From Asaia prunellae JCM 25354 (lineage in GTDB: Bacteria; Pseudomonadota; Alphaproteobacteria; Acetobacterales; Acetobacteraceae): DNA of 64,000 nt. The notes below the pieces were generated by a model, which saw only the letters and a program-made list of their open reading frames with translations, was not told where the DNA came from and ran no database searches. The first letter of the stretch is position 1, and each line of letters opens with the position of its first letter. The position numbers and the translations under genes were made by a program. The DNA lies in contig NZ_BAJV01000006.1 of the NCBI RefSeq assembly GCF_000613885.1, positions 124,001-188,000 on the forward strand, written 5' to 3'. Shown piece by piece: positions 16,297-26,621 of the stretch.

Positions 16297-17486
16297 ATGG
16301 CTAAGGCTAAATTTGAGCGGACGAAGCCGCACTGCAACATCGGCACCATCGGTCACGTTGACCATGGCAAGACCTCACTGACGGCTGCAATCACGAAGAC
16401 ACTCGCCAAGTCCGGCGGTGCGACCTATCGTGCGTATGACCAGATCGATGCGGCTCCTGAAGAGCGCGCTCGCGGCATCACGATCTCCACCGCTCACGTT
16501 GAGTACGAGACCAAGAACCGTCACTACGCCCACGTCGACTGCCCGGGCCATGCTGACTACGTCAAGAACATGATCACCGGTGCCGCCCAGATGGACGGCG
16601 CGATTCTGGTTGTGTCCGCTGCTGACGGCCCGATGCCGCAGACGCGTGAGCATATCCTGCTCGCTCGCCAGGTTGGTGTTCCGGCTCTCGTCGTGTTCCT
16701 CAACAAGGTTGACCAGGTTGATGATGCCGAGCTGCTCGAGCTCGTCGAAATGGAAGTCCGTGAGCTTCTGTCATCCTACCAGTTCCCCGGCGACGATATC
16801 CCCATCGTCAAGGTTCGGCTCTGGTAACGCTTGAAGACGGCGATGCAGCAATCGGTGAAGACCGCGTGCTCGAGCTGATGGAAGCGGTCGACACCTACAT
16901 TCCGCAGCCGGAGCGTCCGGTTGACCGTCCGTTCCTGATGCCGATCGAAGACGTGTTCTCAATTTCCGGTCGTGGTACGGTTGTCACGGGTCGCGTTGAG
17001 CGTGGCGTTGTGAACGTGGGTGACGAAGTCGAGATCGTTGGTCTTAAGGACACTGTCAAGACGACCGTTACGGGCGTTGAGATGTTCCGCAAGCTGCTCG
17101 ACCGCGGTGAAGCCGGTGACAACATCGGTGCGCTGGTTCGTGGCACGAAGCGTGAAGACGTCGAGCGTGGCCAGGTTCTTGCTAAGCCGGGTTCGATCAC
17201 CCCGCACAAGAAGTTCAAGGCTGAGGCTTACATCCTCACGAAGGAAGAAGGCGGACGTCACACTCCGTTCTTTACAAACTACCGTCCGCAGTTCTATTTC
17301 CGCACGACCGACGTCACGGGCGTCGTTCAGCTGCCGGAAGGCACGGAAATGGTCATGCCTGGCGATAACGTTGCCATGGACGTCGAGCTGATTGCTCCGA
17401 TCGCCATGGACGAAGGTCTCCGCTTCGCTATCCGTGAAGGCGGCCGTACCGTCGGTGCAGGCGTGGTCTCCTCGATCAGCGCCTGA
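16297..17486 (+). CDS. tuf: Elongation factor Tu (frameshifted as sequenced)
   Basis: EF-Tu delivers aminoacyl-tRNA to the ribosome as a GTPase. GTP-binding motifs are GHVDHGKT (P-loop), DCPGHADY and NKVD. The frame breaks near 16813, where AAGGTTCGG should read AAGGGTTCGG; restoring one G joins PIVK to [17 protein letters not shown]. The corrected product is 396 residues, the family length. Of the clustered ATG codons (16285, 16294, 16297) the last gives [14 protein letters not shown], the family N-terminus. fusA, normally between rpsG and tuf, is absent. Confidence 0.95.
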
Positions 17487-17514
17487 TTTTAAGCACGGGC
17501 CCTGAATTGGCTGG

Positions 17515-17540
17515 CCCCGGTCGGAGCAATCCGGCCGGGG
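17515..17540 (+). other. Hairpin between tuf and rpsJ
   Basis: CCCCGG-TCGGA and TCCG-GCCGGGG pair around a GCAA loop with one G-T pair. No T-run follows. It sits in the 123-base gap where the str and S10 units join and may be a processing site or weak attenuator. Confidence 0.4.
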
Positions 17541-17609
17541 TCGGCTTTCAGAGGGGCCAGGAGGGAGCAGGGTAAGACCCGAACCCCAACGAGTTGGATT
17601 ATTGGTAAG

Positions 17610-17918
17610 ATGGACAACCAGAACATCCGCATTCGCCTAAAGGCGTACGATCACCGCGTGCTCGACAACAGCACGAAGGAAATCGTAAACACGGCGAAGC
17701 GTACGGGTGCGCGGGTTCGGGGTCCTATCCCGCTACCGACGCATATCGAGCGGTTCACCGTGAACCGTTCCCCACATGTGGACAAGAAAAGCCGCGAGCA
17801 GTTCGAAATTCGGACTCATCGCCGCCTGCTCGACATTGTTGAGCCGACACCGCAGACCGTGGACGCCCTCATGAAGCTCGACCTCGCCGCTGGCGTTGAT
17901 GTCGAGATCAAACTTTAA
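17610..17918 (+). CDS. rpsJ: 30S ribosomal protein S10
   Basis: 102 residues, standard length. S10 is part of the 30S head and also the NusE transcription antitermination factor that contacts NusB and NusG. Conserved stretches are [35 protein letters not shown] and [17 protein letters not shown]. It is the first gene of the S10 unit, with the next start 10 bases after its stop. nusG itself is not in the window. Confidence 0.97.
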   Translation: MDNQNIRIRLKAYDHRVLDNSTKEIVNTAKRTGARVRGPIPLPTHIERFTVNRSPHVDKKSREQFEIRTHRRLLDIVEPTPQTVDALMKLDLAAGVDVEIKL

Positions 17919-17928
17919 GGTCCAGACG

Positions 17929-18612
17929 ATGCGTACCGGATTGATCGCAAAAAAGCTGGGTATGACCCGGCTATTCAAGGAAGATGGCACACACGTGCCG
18001 GTCACAGTGCTGCATCTCGACGAGGTCGAGGTGGTGGATACCCGCACGCAGGAGCGTGATGGCTACACCGCAGTACAGGTCGGTATGAGCAAGGCTAAGG
18101 TGAAGAACGTCACCAAGCCGATGCGTGGCCATTATGCTCGCACCAAGGTGGAGCCGAAGAAGACCCTCGTCGAGTTTCGCGTGGCAGAAGATGCCGTGCT
18201 TGAGGCTGGTACGAAGCTCTCCGCGGCCCATTTCGTCGTTGGCCAGAAGGTCGACGTCACCGGCACCAGCAAGGGCAAAGGCTTCGCCGGCGTCATGAAG
18301 CGCTGGAACTTCGCTGGTCTTGAAGCCTCCCACGGCGTGTCCATCAGCCATCGTTCGCATGGTTCGACGGGTCAGCGCCAGGATCCGGGTAAGGTCTTCA
18401 AGGGCAAGAAAATGGCCGGTCATATGGGTGACGAGCGTATCACGACGCTGAACCTCGAAGTGGCAGCCGTAGACGCCGAACGCAACCTGATCATGGTTCG
18501 TGGTTCGATTCCGGGTGCCAAGAACGGCCTGGTGATGATCCGCGATGCGATCAAGAAGGCCCGCCATGCAGATGCGCCGTACCCGGCAGCGACTGCAGCG
18601 GCCGCCGGTTAA
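17929..18612 (+). CDS. rplC: 50S ribosomal protein L3
   Basis: 227 residues from ATG 17929 ([16 protein letters not shown]), the family N-terminus; an in-frame codon 33 bases upstream would add unrelated residues. L3 is an early assembly protein whose loop reaches the peptidyl transferase centre. The loop sequence [20 protein letters not shown] and [15 protein letters not shown] are present. A short Ala-rich tail ends the protein. It is followed 12 bases later by rplD. Confidence 0.97.
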   Translation: MRTGLIAKKLGMTRLFKEDGTHVPVTVLHLDEVEVVDTRTQERDGYTAVQVGMSKAKVKNVTKPMRGHYARTKVEPKKTLVEFRVAEDAVLEAGTKLSAAHFVVGQKVDVTGTSKGKGFAGVMKRWNFAGLEASHGVSISHRSHGSTGQRQDPGKVFKGKKMAGHMGDERITTLNLEVAAVDAERNLIMVRGSIPGAKNGLVMIRDAIKKARHADAPYPAATAAAAG

Positions 18613-18624
18613 GGACTGAGGGCG

Positions 18625-19239
18625 ATGGAATACGATATCAAAACCCTCGATAATGGCAGCGCCGGAACGGTGACCCTGCCTGAGGAACTGTTTGGCGCGA
18701 CTCCGCGTGCAGACATCATGGCACGCGTTGTGCACTGGCAGCTGGCCAAGCGCCGTGCTGGCACGCACCGCACGAAGGGCATGGGCGAAGTCTCCGGTAC
18801 GACCAAGAAGCCGTACCGTCAGAAAGGCACAGGCTCGGCACGTCAGGGCTCGCTGCGCGCTCCGCAGTTCCGCACTGGTGGTGTGGTTCATGGTCCCGTC
18901 GTTCGCGACCACGGCTATGACCTTCCCAAGAAGGTGCGCCGCCTCGGCCTGATCTCTGCGCTGTCGCAGAAGGCTGCTGCTGGCAAGCTGATCGTGATCG
19001 ATCAGGCCGCTGGTGTGACCAAGACCCGTGAAGCCGCTGCAAAGCTGGCCGCTCTCGGCTGGTCCTCGGCCCTGATCGTTGACGGAGCCGTCGATGTGGC
19101 TTTTGGTCGCGCTGTGCGCAACCTGCCCAAGATCGACGTGCTGCCCACGATCGGCGCCAATGTGTATGACATTCTGAACCACGATGTTCTCGTGCTGACG
19201 CGCGCAGGGCTCGAGGGTCTCAAGGAGCGCCTGGCATGA
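18625..19239 (+). CDS. rplD: 50S ribosomal protein L4
   Basis: 204 residues. L4 lines the nascent peptide tunnel, and in enteric bacteria it regulates the S10 operon. The tunnel loop contains [20 protein letters not shown] around residues 69-88, and the C-terminal domain has [20 protein letters not shown]. Its stop overlaps the rplW start (ATGA), indicating coupling. Confidence 0.97.
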   Translation: MEYDIKTLDNGSAGTVTLPEELFGATPRADIMARVVHWQLAKRRAGTHRTKGMGEVSGTTKKPYRQKGTGSARQGSLRAPQFRTGGVVHGPVVRDHGYDLPKKVRRLGLISALSQKAAAGKLIVIDQAAGVTKTREAAAKLAALGWSSALIVDGAVDVAFGRAVRNLPKIDVLPTIGANVYDILNHDVLVLTRAGLEGLKERLA

Positions 19240-19577
19240 CCACGGGCATCGTTCTTGCGCGCCGCACAAAGGCGCAGCGCATGACGCGTGAAGCGATGTT
19301 TGACATCGTTCGCGCGCCACTCATCACCGAGAAGGCGACGGCCCTCTCCGAGCGTAACCAGGTTGTTTTCCGCGTGGCCATGACGGCCGCCAAGCCGGAA
19401 ATCAAGGTTGCAATCGAGACGCTTTTCGGCGTCAAGGTCGTCTCCGTGAACACGCTGGTGCAGAAGGGCAAGACCAAGATGGTCAAGGGCCGTCCTGGTC
19501 GCCGTTCGGACATCAAGAAGGCGTATGTTCAGCTTGCGGAAGGTCAGTCCATTGACCTTACCGCAAAGCTGGGCTGA
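19236..19577 (+). CDS. rplW: 50S ribosomal protein L23
   Basis: L23 sits at the tunnel exit and docks trigger factor and the signal recognition particle. From ATG 19236 the protein has 113 residues; this start follows AAGGAG and overlaps the rplD stop. The alternative ATG at 19281 ([18 protein letters not shown]) would give a 98-residue form closer to many homologues. The loop [20 protein letters not shown] is typical. Confidence 0.95.
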   Translation: MTTGIVLARRTKAQRMTREAMFDIVRAPLITEKATALSERNQVVFRVAMTAAKPEIKVAIETLFGVKVVSVNTLVQKGKTKMVKGRPGRRSDIKKAYVQLAEGQSIDLTAKLG

Positions 19578-19593
19578 CGCGGGATAGGATACC

Positions 19594-20423
19594 ATGGCAC
19601 TAAAGCACTTTAATCCCACGACGCCGAGCACACGTGGCACGGTTCTGATCGATCGCAGCGAGCTCTACAAAGGCAAGCCGGTCAAGCAGCTGACCGAAGG
19701 CAAGAACAAGACGGGCGGCCGTAACAACCACGGTCGTACCACGTCGCGTTTCCGTGGCGGCGGGCACAAGCAGTCCTATCGTTATGTCGACTTCAAGCGT
19801 CGTAAGTTTGATGTTGCCGGCACGATCGAGCGTCTGGAATATGACCCGAACCGCACGGCCTTCATCGCGCTGATCAAGTACGAAGACGGCGAGCTGGCTT
19901 ACATCCTAGCACCGCAGCGCGTTAAGGTTGGCGATCAGGTGATTGCTGGCGAACGCACTGACGTGAAGCCGGGCAATGCCATGCCGCTGGGTTCGATGCC
20001 CGTTGGCACGATCGTCCACAACATCGAGCTGAAGCCCGGTGCCGGTGGCAAGATCGCGCGTTCGGCTGGCACCTACTGCCAGCTGGTCGGCAAAGATGCT
20101 GCTACGCCCAGATCAAGCTCCAGTCCGGTGAGCTGCGTCTTGTCCGTGGTGAATGCATGGCGACTGTTGGCGCGGTGTCGAACCCCGACAACATGAACCA
20201 GCATCTCGGCAAGGCCGGTCGTAACCGTTGGCTCGGCCGTCGTCCGCATAACCGCGGCGTCGTCATGAACCCGGTCGATCACCCGCATGGTGGTGGTGAA
20301 GGTCGTACCTCCGGTGGCCGTCACCCGGTTACTCCGTGGGGCAAGCCGACCAAGGGCTACAAAACTCGTGTTAACAAGAAGACGGACAGCCTGATCATCC
20401 GTCGCCGCAAGACCGGCAAGTAA
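19594..20423 (+). CDS. rplB: 50S ribosomal protein L2 (frameshifted as sequenced)
   Basis: L2 is needed for subunit joining and peptidyl transfer. The first part covers [20 protein letters not shown] and [20 protein letters not shown]. At 20101 the frame shifts: GATGCTGCTACGCC should read GATGCTGGCTACGCC, which gives [20 protein letters not shown]. Homology then continues to the catalytic-core region [20 protein letters not shown]. With one G restored the protein is 276 residues, the normal size. An essential gene, so a sequencing deletion is the likely cause. Confidence 0.95.
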
Positions 20424-20440
20424 GAAGGGGGCAAACAGAG

Positions 20441-20719
20441 ATGGCACGTTCCGTCTGGAAGGGCCCGTTCGTTGACGGGTACTTGTTCGGCAAGGCTGAA
20501 GCGTCACGCGCTTCGGGTCGCAATGAGGTGATCAAGATCTGGTCGCGTCGTTCCACCATCCTGCCGCAGTTCGTCGGACTCACGTTCGGCGTTTATAATG
20601 GCCATAAGTTCCTGCCGGTGCAGGTGACGGAAAACATGGTCGGGCACAAGTTCGGTGAATTCTCACCGACGCGCACGTTCCCGGGTCATGCTTCCGACAA
20701 GAAGTCGAAGCGGGGCTGA
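20441..20719 (+). CDS. rpsS: 30S ribosomal protein S19
   Basis: 92 residues. S19 binds 16S rRNA in the head next to S13 and contacts A-site tRNA. Family sequence [16 protein letters not shown] and [20 protein letters not shown] and GEFSPTRTF are present. It follows rplB by 17 bases and is two bases from rplV. Confidence 0.97.
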   Translation: MARSVWKGPFVDGYLFGKAEASRASGRNEVIKIWSRRSTILPQFVGLTFGVYNGHKFLPVQVTENMVGHKFGEFSPTRTFPGHASDKKSKRG

Positions 20720-20721
20720 TC

Positions 20722-21153
20722 ATGAGCAAGCCGAAGCACATTCGCACACTCGCTGATACGGAAGCGCAGGCAGTTGCCCGCAACATCCGCGTCAGCCCGC
20801 GCAAGCTGAACCTGGTTGCGGCAATGATCCGCAACCAGCCGGCAGACAAGGCAATCGCAGCGCTGACGTTCTCACGTCGCCGTATCGCTCAGCAGGTTCG
20901 CAAGACCCTGGAGAGTGCTGTGGCCAATGCAGAGAACAATCACCAGCTCGATGTCGATCAGCTCGTGGTCAAGACCGCAGAAGTTGGCAAGTCGATCGTC
21001 ATGAAGCGTTTCCACGCTCGTGGCCGTGGTCGTTCCTCGCGCATCGAGAAGTTCTTCAGCCATCTGAAGATCGTCGTTGCCGAGCGCGCTGCAGACGAAG
21101 CACCTGCGCCGAAGGGCAAGGGCAAGGACGCAGCAGAGCAGAAGGCAGCCTGA
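20722..21153 (+). CDS. rplV: 50S ribosomal protein L22
   Basis: 143 residues, longer than the 110-residue minimum because of N- and C-terminal extensions; the C-terminus is Lys/Ala-rich and probably disordered. L22 lines the exit tunnel and is a macrolide-resistance determinant. The core [19 protein letters not shown] and beta-hairpin [20 protein letters not shown] are conserved. The next gene starts one base after its stop. Confidence 0.96.
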   Translation: MSKPKHIRTLADTEAQAVARNIRVSPRKLNLVAAMIRNQPADKAIAALTFSRRRIAQQVRKTLESAVANAENNHQLDVDQLVVKTAEVGKSIVMKRFHARGRGRSSRIEKFFSHLKIVVAERAADEAPAPKGKGKDAAEQKAA

Positions 21154-21154
21154 T

Positions 21155-21832
21155 ATGGGACACAAAGTCAATCCGATCGGGCTCCGGCTCGGCGTAAACC
21201 GCACCTGGGATAGCCGCTGGTACGCTGGCAATGACTATTCCCGTCTGCTTCATGAAGACCTGATGCTGCGCGCTTACCTGCGTCGCAAGCTGTCAGGTGC
21301 AGGCGTCTCCCGCGTCGTGATCGAACGTCCGGCCAAGAAGCCGCGCGTCACGATCTATGCAGCGCGTCCGGGCGTCGTCATCGGCAAGAAGGGTCAGGAT
21401 ATCGACAACCTGCGCAAGGATTTGAGCCGCCTGGCAAAGACCGACGTTGCGCTGAACATCGTCGAGATCCGCAAGCCAGAAATCGATGCGACTCTCGTTG
21501 CCGAGAACATCGCGCAGCAGCTCGAGCGTCGCGTTGCTTTCCGTCGTGCCATGAAGCGTGCGGTTCAGTCCGCCATGCGTCTGGGTGCACAGGGCATTCG
21601 TATCAACTGCTCCGGCCGTCTCGGTGGTGCGGAAATCGCCCGTATTGAATGGTACCGCGAAGGCCGCGTGCCACTTCATACGTTGCGCGCCGACATTGAT
21701 TACGGTATCGCCACTGCCAAGACGACCTATGGTACGTGCGGTGTGAAAGTCTGGATCTTCAAGGGTGAAATCCTTGCCCATGATCCGATGGCTCAGGACC
21801 GTCGTGCAGCGGAACAAGCGCCGCAGCGCTGA
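21155..21832 (+). CDS. rpsC: 30S ribosomal protein S3
   Basis: 225 residues from ATG 21155 ([20 protein letters not shown]). S3 helps form the mRNA entry channel and has helicase activity with S4 and S5. The KH domain contains [20 protein letters not shown], and the C-terminal domain has [20 protein letters not shown]. An in-frame codon upstream within rplV would add an unrelated extension and is rejected. Confidence 0.97.
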   Translation: MGHKVNPIGLRLGVNRTWDSRWYAGNDYSRLLHEDLMLRAYLRRKLSGAGVSRVVIERPAKKPRVTIYAARPGVVIGKKGQDIDNLRKDLSRLAKTDVALNIVEIRKPEIDATLVAENIAQQLERRVAFRRAMKRAVQSAMRLGAQGIRINCSGRLGGAEIARIEWYREGRVPLHTLRADIDYGIATAKTTYGTCGVKVWIFKGEILAHDPMAQDRRAAEQAPQR

Positions 21833-21879
21833 GCAGTAGATTATGACAAGCGCCGCGAGGCGCATGAGGATACGACACC

Positions 21880-22296
21880 ATGCTTTCCCCGAAGCGGACT
21901 AAGTTTCGCAAGGCCCACAAGGGTCGCATTCATGGGTTGGCCAAGGGCGGAACGACGTTGAATTTCGGCGCGTTCGGCCTTAAGGCTCTCGAACCCGAAC
22001 GTATTACGGCACGCCAGATCGAAGCGTCACGTCGCGCGATCACACGCGCCATGAAGCGTGCAGGTCGCGTGTGGATCCGGATCTTTCCGGATCTGCCGGT
22101 TTCCACGAAGCCTGCCGAAGTCCGCATGGGCTCCGGCAAGGGCTCACCCGAATTCTGGGTGGCCCGCGTGAAGCCCGGTCGCGTGCTGTTTGAAATCGAA
22201 GGCGTGCCGCCGGAAGTGGCACGTGAGGCTCTGGCTCTTGGCGCAGCAAAGCTGCCGATCAAGACCAAGTTCATCACCCGTATTGGGGAGGCATAA
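21880..22296 (+). CDS. rplP: 50S ribosomal protein L16
   Basis: 138 residues. L16 organises the A-site and P-site tRNA pocket of the large subunit. Conserved sequence includes [19 protein letters not shown], the segment [20 protein letters not shown] and [20 protein letters not shown]. The start lies 48 bases after rpsC and two bases separate its stop from rpmC. Confidence 0.97.
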
Positions 22297-22298
22297 GA

Positions 22299-22532
22299 AT
22301 GGCTGACGCCTATAAGGTCGCCGATCTGCGCGCCAAGTCCCCTGATGAACTGCAGGCCCTTCTTCTGGACCTGAAGCGTGAACAGCTGAACCTTCGGTTC
22401 CAGGCTGCCACGGGACAGTCCGAAGGAGTCGGACGAGTTCGCGTTCTCCGTCGTGCGATCGCTCGCATCAAGACGGTTGCGCATCAATCGAAGAACAAGG
22501 TGGGCGCAAAAACGTCCACCGCAGAGTCCTGA
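22299..22532 (+). CDS. rpmC: 50S ribosomal protein L29
   Basis: 77 residues, slightly longer than the usual 65 because of a short C-terminal tail. L29 lies at the tunnel exit beside L23. The two-helix core [20 protein letters not shown] and [11 protein letters not shown] is recognisable, followed by [14 protein letters not shown]. It lies 13 bases before rpsQ. Confidence 0.95.
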   Translation: MADAYKVADLRAKSPDELQALLLDLKREQLNLRFQAATGQSEGVGRVRVLRRAIARIKTVAHQSKNKVGAKTSTAES

Positions 22533-22545
22533 GAGGAGACGGACG

Positions 22546-22827
22546 ATGCCAAGGCGCGTCCTGACAGGGCGAGTGACAAGCGACAAGATGGACAAGACGG
22601 TTACCGTTCTTGTTGATCGCCGCATTATGCACCCGCTCTATAAGAAGTTCATTCGTCGCTCCAAGAAGTATGCGGCGCATGACGAGCTGAATGAGTGCAA
22701 GATCGGAGATACGGTGCGCATTGAAGAATGCGCACCGATTTCCAAGCGCAAGACCTGGACGGTGATCACCCGTAACGGCGCGGCCCTTGAGGCAGCGGCG
22801 ACGGCACCGGCTCAGGCGTCAGCGTAA
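22546..22827 (+). CDS. rpsQ: 30S ribosomal protein S17
   Basis: 93 residues from ATG 22546 ([19 protein letters not shown]). S17 is an early-assembly OB-fold protein that binds 16S r[22 protein letters not shown] and [18 protein letters not shown] are the family core, followed by a short Ala-rich tail. The upstream in-frame region lies inside rpmC and is not part of the gene. GAGAGGAG precedes the start. Confidence 0.96.
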   Translation: MPRRVLTGRVTSDKMDKTVTVLVDRRIMHPLYKKFIRRSKKYAAHDELNECKIGDTVRIEECAPISKRKTWTVITRNGAALEAAATAPAQASA

Positions 22828-22841
22828 GAGGGGACTGAGAA

Positions 22842-23210
22842 ATGATCCATCCCGAGACCAACCTGGAAGTCGCCGACAATTCCGGCGCCCGTCAGGTGCA
22901 GTGCATCAAGGTGCTGGGCGGCTCCAAGCGGAAAACCGCCTCGGTCGGCGACGTGATCGTCGTGTCCGTCAAGGAAGCGATTCCCCGCGGCAAGGTGAAG
23001 AAGGGTGACGTGCATCAGGCCGTCATCGTTCGCACGTCCTACCCTGTCCGTCGCGCTGACGGCAGCGCCATCCGCTTCGACAAGAATGCGGCTGTGCTGA
23101 TCAACAAGTCGATGGAGCCCATCGGCACCCGTATCTTTGGCCCGGTGGTTCGTGAGCTGCGTGCGCGCAAGTTCATGAAGATCATCTCCCTGGCTCCGGA
23201 GGTGCTATAA
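22842..23210 (+). CDS. rplN: 50S ribosomal protein L14
   Basis: 122 residues, exactly the usual length. L14 sits at the subunit interface and binds the ribosome silencing factor RsfS. Conserved stretches are [40 protein letters not shown] and [20 protein letters not shown]. The stop overlaps the rplX start by one base (TAATG). Confidence 0.97.
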
Positions 23211-23530
23211 TGGCTGCTCGTATCAAGAAGGGCGACCAGGTTCTGGTCCTCTCCGGCTCGTCGCGCGGTACGCGCGGTGAAGTTCTTGCTGTTCTGCCGA
23301 AGGTCGAAAAGGCCATCGTGCGCGGTGTTGCTGTGGCCAAGCGCCACCAGAAGCCGACTCGCATGAACCAGGAAGGCGGCATTATCGCCAAGGAAATGCC
23401 GGTTCATTTGTCCAACCTGAAGCTCGTCGATCCGAAGAGCGGCAAGCCGACTCGTGTTGGTTTCCGTCAGCTTGAAGATGGACGCAAGGTCCGTGTCGCC
23501 AAGGTGACCGGCGAAGTAATCGAAGGCTAA
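23210..23530 (+). CDS. rplX: 50S ribosomal protein L24
   Basis: 106 residues. L24 is an assembly initiator that binds the 5' end of 23S rRNA. The KOW motif [20 protein letters not shown] and the central [20 protein letters not shown] are conserved. It starts on the last base of the rplN stop and is followed 10 bases later by rplE. Confidence 0.96.
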
Positions 23531-23540
23531 GGGGGCGACA

Positions 23541-24107
23541 ATGAGCGAGACCATTATCCGCGTTCAGCCGCGTCTGCAGCAGCGTTACAATGACGTCCTT
23601 CGTGGCCAGCTGCGTGAGCAGTTCGGTTACAAGAACGCCATGCAGGTTCCGAAGCTGGAAAAGATCGTTCTAAACATGGGCGTCGGCGAAGCCGCTGGCG
23701 ACCAGAAGCAGCTCGATGCCGCCGTTGCCGAAATGGCAGCCATCTCCGGTCAGAAGCCCGTCAAGACGGTGGCCCGCAAGGCTATCGCAGGCTTCAAGAT
23801 CCGTGAAGGTCTGCCCATCGGTTGCAAGGTAACCCTGCGTCGTACACGCATGTACGAATTTCTCGATCGTCTCGTGACGATCGCGATGCCGCGCATTCGT
23901 GACTTCCGCGGTCTGCCCCCGAACAAGGGCTTTGACGGTCGTGGCAATTTTGCCATGGGCATCAAGGAACAGATCGTGTTCCCGGAAATCGATTACGACA
24001 AGATCGACTCCGTACGTGGCATGGACATCATCTTCGTCACCACGGCGAAGACGGATGAAGAGGCAAAGGCGCTGCTCAAGGCGTTCGATCTGCCCTTCAC
24101 TGCCTGA
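23541..24107 (+). CDS. rplE: 50S ribosomal protein L5
   Basis: 188 residues. L5 binds 5S rRNA and contacts the P-site tRNA and the bridge to S13. The segments [40 protein letters not shown] and [18 protein letters not shown] are family hallmarks. It is followed by an unusual 115-base gap with a nested hairpin before rpsN. Confidence 0.97.
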   Translation: MSETIIRVQPRLQQRYNDVLRGQLREQFGYKNAMQVPKLEKIVLNMGVGEAAGDQKQLDAAVAEMAAISGQKPVKTVARKAIAGFKIREGLPIGCKVTLRRTRMYEFLDRLVTIAMPRIRDFRGLPPNKGFDGRGNFAMGIKEQIVFPEIDYDKIDSVRGMDIIFVTTAKTDEEAKALLKAFDLPFTA

Positions 24108-24118
24108 TTTATCGGGTT

Positions 24119-24155
24119 GAGCCGGGTTTTTTGCTTTCCAAAGCAATCCCGGCTC
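24119..24155 (+). terminator. Nested hairpin between rplE and rpsN
   Basis: GAGCCGGG (24119-24126) pairs with CCCGGCTC (24148-24155); inside, TTGCTTT pairs with AAAGCAA around a CC loop. All pairs are perfect. No T-run follows, although a T-run (24127-24132) lies within the structure. It could be an attenuator, an RNase processing site or a site for a regulatory ribosomal protein such as S8. Confidence 0.5.
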
Positions 24156-24222
24156 CCTATATACACACGCTGTTTGGAAAACCGTTGGGATTGGCCCGAC
24201 AGGTTCCGGGAGAAGATTTAGC

Positions 24223-24528
24223 ATGGCAAAAATCTCCGCCGTGAACCGCAACGCCAAGCGCGCCTATATGGCGACGCGCGACAAGGCGAAGCGGACCGCG
24301 TTGAAAGATATCATCAAGGACCGGAGCCTTCCGGTAGAGGAGCGTTTCGACGCAACCCTGAAGCTGGCAGAAATGCCGCGTAACGGGTCGCGCGTTCGTT
24401 TCCGTCTGCGTTGCAAGGTTTCGGGACGTCCCCGCGCGAACTATCGCAAGTTCGAGCTGAGCCGTATCGCTCTGCGCGACCTGGCCTCCACCGGCCAGAT
24501 CCCCGGTATGGTCAAGTCGAGCTGGTAA
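24223..24528 (+). CDS. rpsN: 30S ribosomal protein S14 (zinc-free long form)
   Basis: 101 residues, the long form lacking the CxxC zinc motifs of the short paralogue. S14 helps assemble the 30S head. KISAVNRNAKRAYMATRDKA and GRPRANYRKFELSRIALRDL are conserved. A 115-base gap with a strong hairpin lies upstream, unlike the tight spacing around it. GGGAGAAG precedes the start. Confidence 0.96.
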   Translation: MAKISAVNRNAKRAYMATRDKAKRTALKDIIKDRSLPVEERFDATLKLAEMPRNGSRVRFRLRCKVSGRPRANYRKFELSRIALRDLASTGQIPGMVKSSW

Positions 24529-24539
24529 GGTAGAAGCGA

Positions 24540-24938
24540 ATGTCCCTATCCGATCCGTTGGGTGATATGCTCACCCGCATTCGCAATGCCCAGCGTGCGC
24601 GTCACGCGGCTTGCGTCGCACCGGCTTCCAAGCTGCGTGCAAACGTTCTGGAAGCGCTGCGTCGCGAAGGCTATATTCGTGGGTACACCACGGAAGAGCT
24701 GCGCGCTGGTATCTCCCAGCTTCGCATCGAGCTGAAATATGCTGACGGTCAGCCCGTGATCAAGGAAATCCACCGCGTGTCCAAGCCGGGCCGCCGCGTG
24801 TATTCCAAGATCAAGGAACTGCCCCGCGTGTATGCCGGTCTCGGCGTGTCGATCCTTTCCACCCCGCGCGGTATCCTGTCGGATATCGAGGCTCGCGCCG
24901 CAAATGTCGGTGGCGAAGTCCTCTGCCGCGTCTTCTGA
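24540..24938 (+). CDS. rpsH: 30S ribosomal protein S8
   Basis: 132 residues. S8 is a primary 16S binder and in E. coli represses the spc operon. [20 protein letters not shown] and the C-terminal [19 protein letters not shown] core with GGEVLCRVF are typical. It starts 11 bases after rpsN and is followed 10 bases later by rplF. Confidence 0.97.
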   Translation: MSLSDPLGDMLTRIRNAQRARHAACVAPASKLRANVLEALRREGYIRGYTTEELRAGISQLRIELKYADGQPVIKEIHRVSKPGRRVYSKIKELPRVYAGLGVSILSTPRGILSDIEARAANVGGEVLCRVF

Positions 24939-24948
24939 GGAGGATCAC

Positions 24949-25485
24949 ATGTCACGAGTAGGCAAGTATCCGGTTGTCATTCCTGCTGGCGTGGACGTTT
25001 CCATTGCTGACGGATCCCTGACTGCCAAGGGCAAGCGCGGTTCGCTTAGCATGCCTCTGACCCGCTTCGTTCAGGCGAAGGTGGAAGACGGCAAGGTCTC
25101 GATCCTTCCGGTAGGTAACCGCTCACGTGAGACCTGGACGATGTGGGGCACCACCCGCGCTATCGTCGCAAACCTGGTCAAGGGTGTTTCCGAGGGTTTC
25201 AGCAAGACGCTTGAAATCACCGGTACCGGTTTCCGCGCCAGTGTGCAGGGCTCGAATCTGGTGATGAACCTGGGTTATTCCCACGACGTCGTCTATCCGA
25301 TCCCCGCCGACGTGAAGATCACCACGCCCCGTCCCACGGCCATCACGGTCGAAGGGAACGACAAGCAGCGTGTTGGTCAGGTTGCGCTCGACATCCGTAA
25401 CTTCCGCAAGCCGGAACCCTATAAGGGCAAGGGCGTGCGTTACGAGACCGAAGTTCTCCGTCGTAAGGAAGGCAAGAAGAAATAA
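24949..25485 (+). CDS. rplF: 50S ribosomal protein L6
   Basis: 178 residues from ATG 24949 ([20 protein letters not shown]) behind AGGAGG. L6 binds near the sarcin-ricin loop. The segments [20 protein letters not shown] and the C-terminal [20 protein letters not shown] are conserved. Its last base is the first base of the rplR start (TAATG). Confidence 0.97.
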   Translation: MSRVGKYPVVIPAGVDVSIADGSLTAKGKRGSLSMPLTRFVQAKVEDGKVSILPVGNRSRETWTMWGTTRAIVANLVKGVSEGFSKTLEITGTGFRASVQGSNLVMNLGYSHDVVYPIPADVKITTPRPTAITVEGNDKQRVGQVALDIRNFRKPEPYKGKGVRYETEVLRRKEGKKK

Positions 25486-25847
25486 TGGCTACGCAGCATG
25501 GATTGCAGGAACGGCGCCGTCAGCGGCTTCGCTTCCAGCTTCGCCGCAAGAGCGGTGGCCGGCCGCGTTTGTCGGTCTTCCGCTCAGGCAAGAACATTTA
25601 TGCACAGGTCATCGACGATGCGCAGGGCGTAACGCTCGCCAGCGCTTCGACCCTCGAAAAGACCCTGCGCGAAGCTGGCAAGACCGGCGCGAATGTCGAA
25701 GCCGCTTCGGTTGTCGGCAAGCTGGTTGCAGAGCGCGCTCTCGCCGCTGGCGTGACGGCGGTCGTGTTCGATCGCGGTGCATATCTCTATCATGGCCGCG
25801 TCAAGGCGCTGGCCGAAGCTGCCCGTGAGGGCGGCCTTTCGTTCTAA
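25485..25847 (+). CDS. rplR: 50S ribosomal protein L18
   Basis: 120 residues. L18 brings 5S rRNA to the ribosome together with L5. [40 protein letters not shown] and [20 protein letters not shown] are the expected family blocks. It overlaps rplF by one base and precedes rpsE by 13 bases. Confidence 0.97.
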   Translation: MATQHGLQERRRQRLRFQLRRKSGGRPRLSVFRSGKNIYAQVIDDAQGVTLASASTLEKTLREAGKTGANVEAASVVGKLVAERALAAGVTAVVFDRGAYLYHGRVKALAEAAREGGLSF

Positions 25848-25860
25848 GGAAGGATCACAC

Positions 25861-26442
25861 ATGGCACGTGAGCCAAGAGAAGGCGGCCGTGGTGGTCGCG
25901 AGCGGGAACGCGAAGGCGACGATCTGGTTGACAAGCTGGTCACCATTAACCGTGTTGCCAAGGTCGTAAAGGGCGGACGTCGTTTCGCTTTTGCTGCCTT
26001 GGTCGTGGTTGGTGACCAGAAGGGTCGCGTCGGGTACGGTGCGGGTAAGGCCCGTGAAGTCCCCGAGGCAATCCGCAAGGCGACCGAACGCGCCAAGCGC
26101 ACCATGATCCGCGTCCCGATGAAGGAAGGCCGCACGCTTCATCACGATTCCTACGGGCATTTCGGTGCCGGTAAGGTCGTGGTTCGTGCAGCTGAAGCCG
26201 GAACCGGGATCATCGCAGGCGGCCCGATGCGCGCTGTCTTCGAATCACTGGGCGTGAATGACGTTGTTGCGAAGTCCCTCGGGACCCGTAACCCGCATAA
26301 CATGGTCAAGGCGACCTTTGCCGCTCTCGAGCGTTGCAGCAGCCCCCGCGCTGTCGCTAGCCGCCGTGGCAAGAAGGCTTCCGAGCTGTTCGCCAAGCGC
26401 GATGCGCAGACCGAAGAGGCAGCGGAGGCGACCAATGGCTGA
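25861..26442 (+). CDS. rpsE: 30S ribosomal protein S5
   Basis: 193 residues from ATG 25861. The N-terminus is Arg/Glu/Gly-rich, an extension common in alphaproteobacteria. The core has [40 protein letters not shown] and [19 protein letters not shown]5 affects decoding fidelity and spectinomycin response. Its 3' end overlaps rpmD by 8 bases. Confidence 0.97.
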   Translation: MAREPREGGRGGREREREGDDLVDKLVTINRVAKVVKGGRRFAFAALVVVGDQKGRVGYGAGKAREVPEAIRKATERAKRTMIRVPMKEGRTLHHDSYGHFGAGKVVVRAAEAGTGIIAGGPMRAVFESLGVNDVVAKSLGTRNPHNMVKATFAALERCSSPRAVASRRGKKASELFAKRDAQTEEAAEATNG

Positions 26443-26620
26443 GAACAAGACTGTTCGCGTCAAGCAGATCGCTTCCGCTATCGGGCGCAAGCCCGGCCAG
26501 GCTGAGACCCTCGTGGGTCTTGGTCTGCGCGGAATCGGCAGTGAGCGTGAACTGGAGGATACTCCTTCAGTTCGCGGCATGATCCGCAAGGTTGCCCACC
26601 TTATCCAGGTGGAGGGTTGA
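26435..26620 (+). CDS. rpmD: 50S ribosomal protein L30
   Basis: 61 residues from ATG 26435, starting inside the rpsE 3' end. [20 protein letters not shown] and [15 protein letters not shown] match the small L30 family, which is absent from some bacteria. One base after the stop comes the rplO start context, so rpsE, rpmD and rplO are tightly coupled. Confidence 0.96.
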   Translation: MAENKTVRVKQIASAIGRKPGQAETLVGLGLRGIGSERELEDTPSVRGMIRKVAHLIQVEG

Positions 26621-26621
26621 T

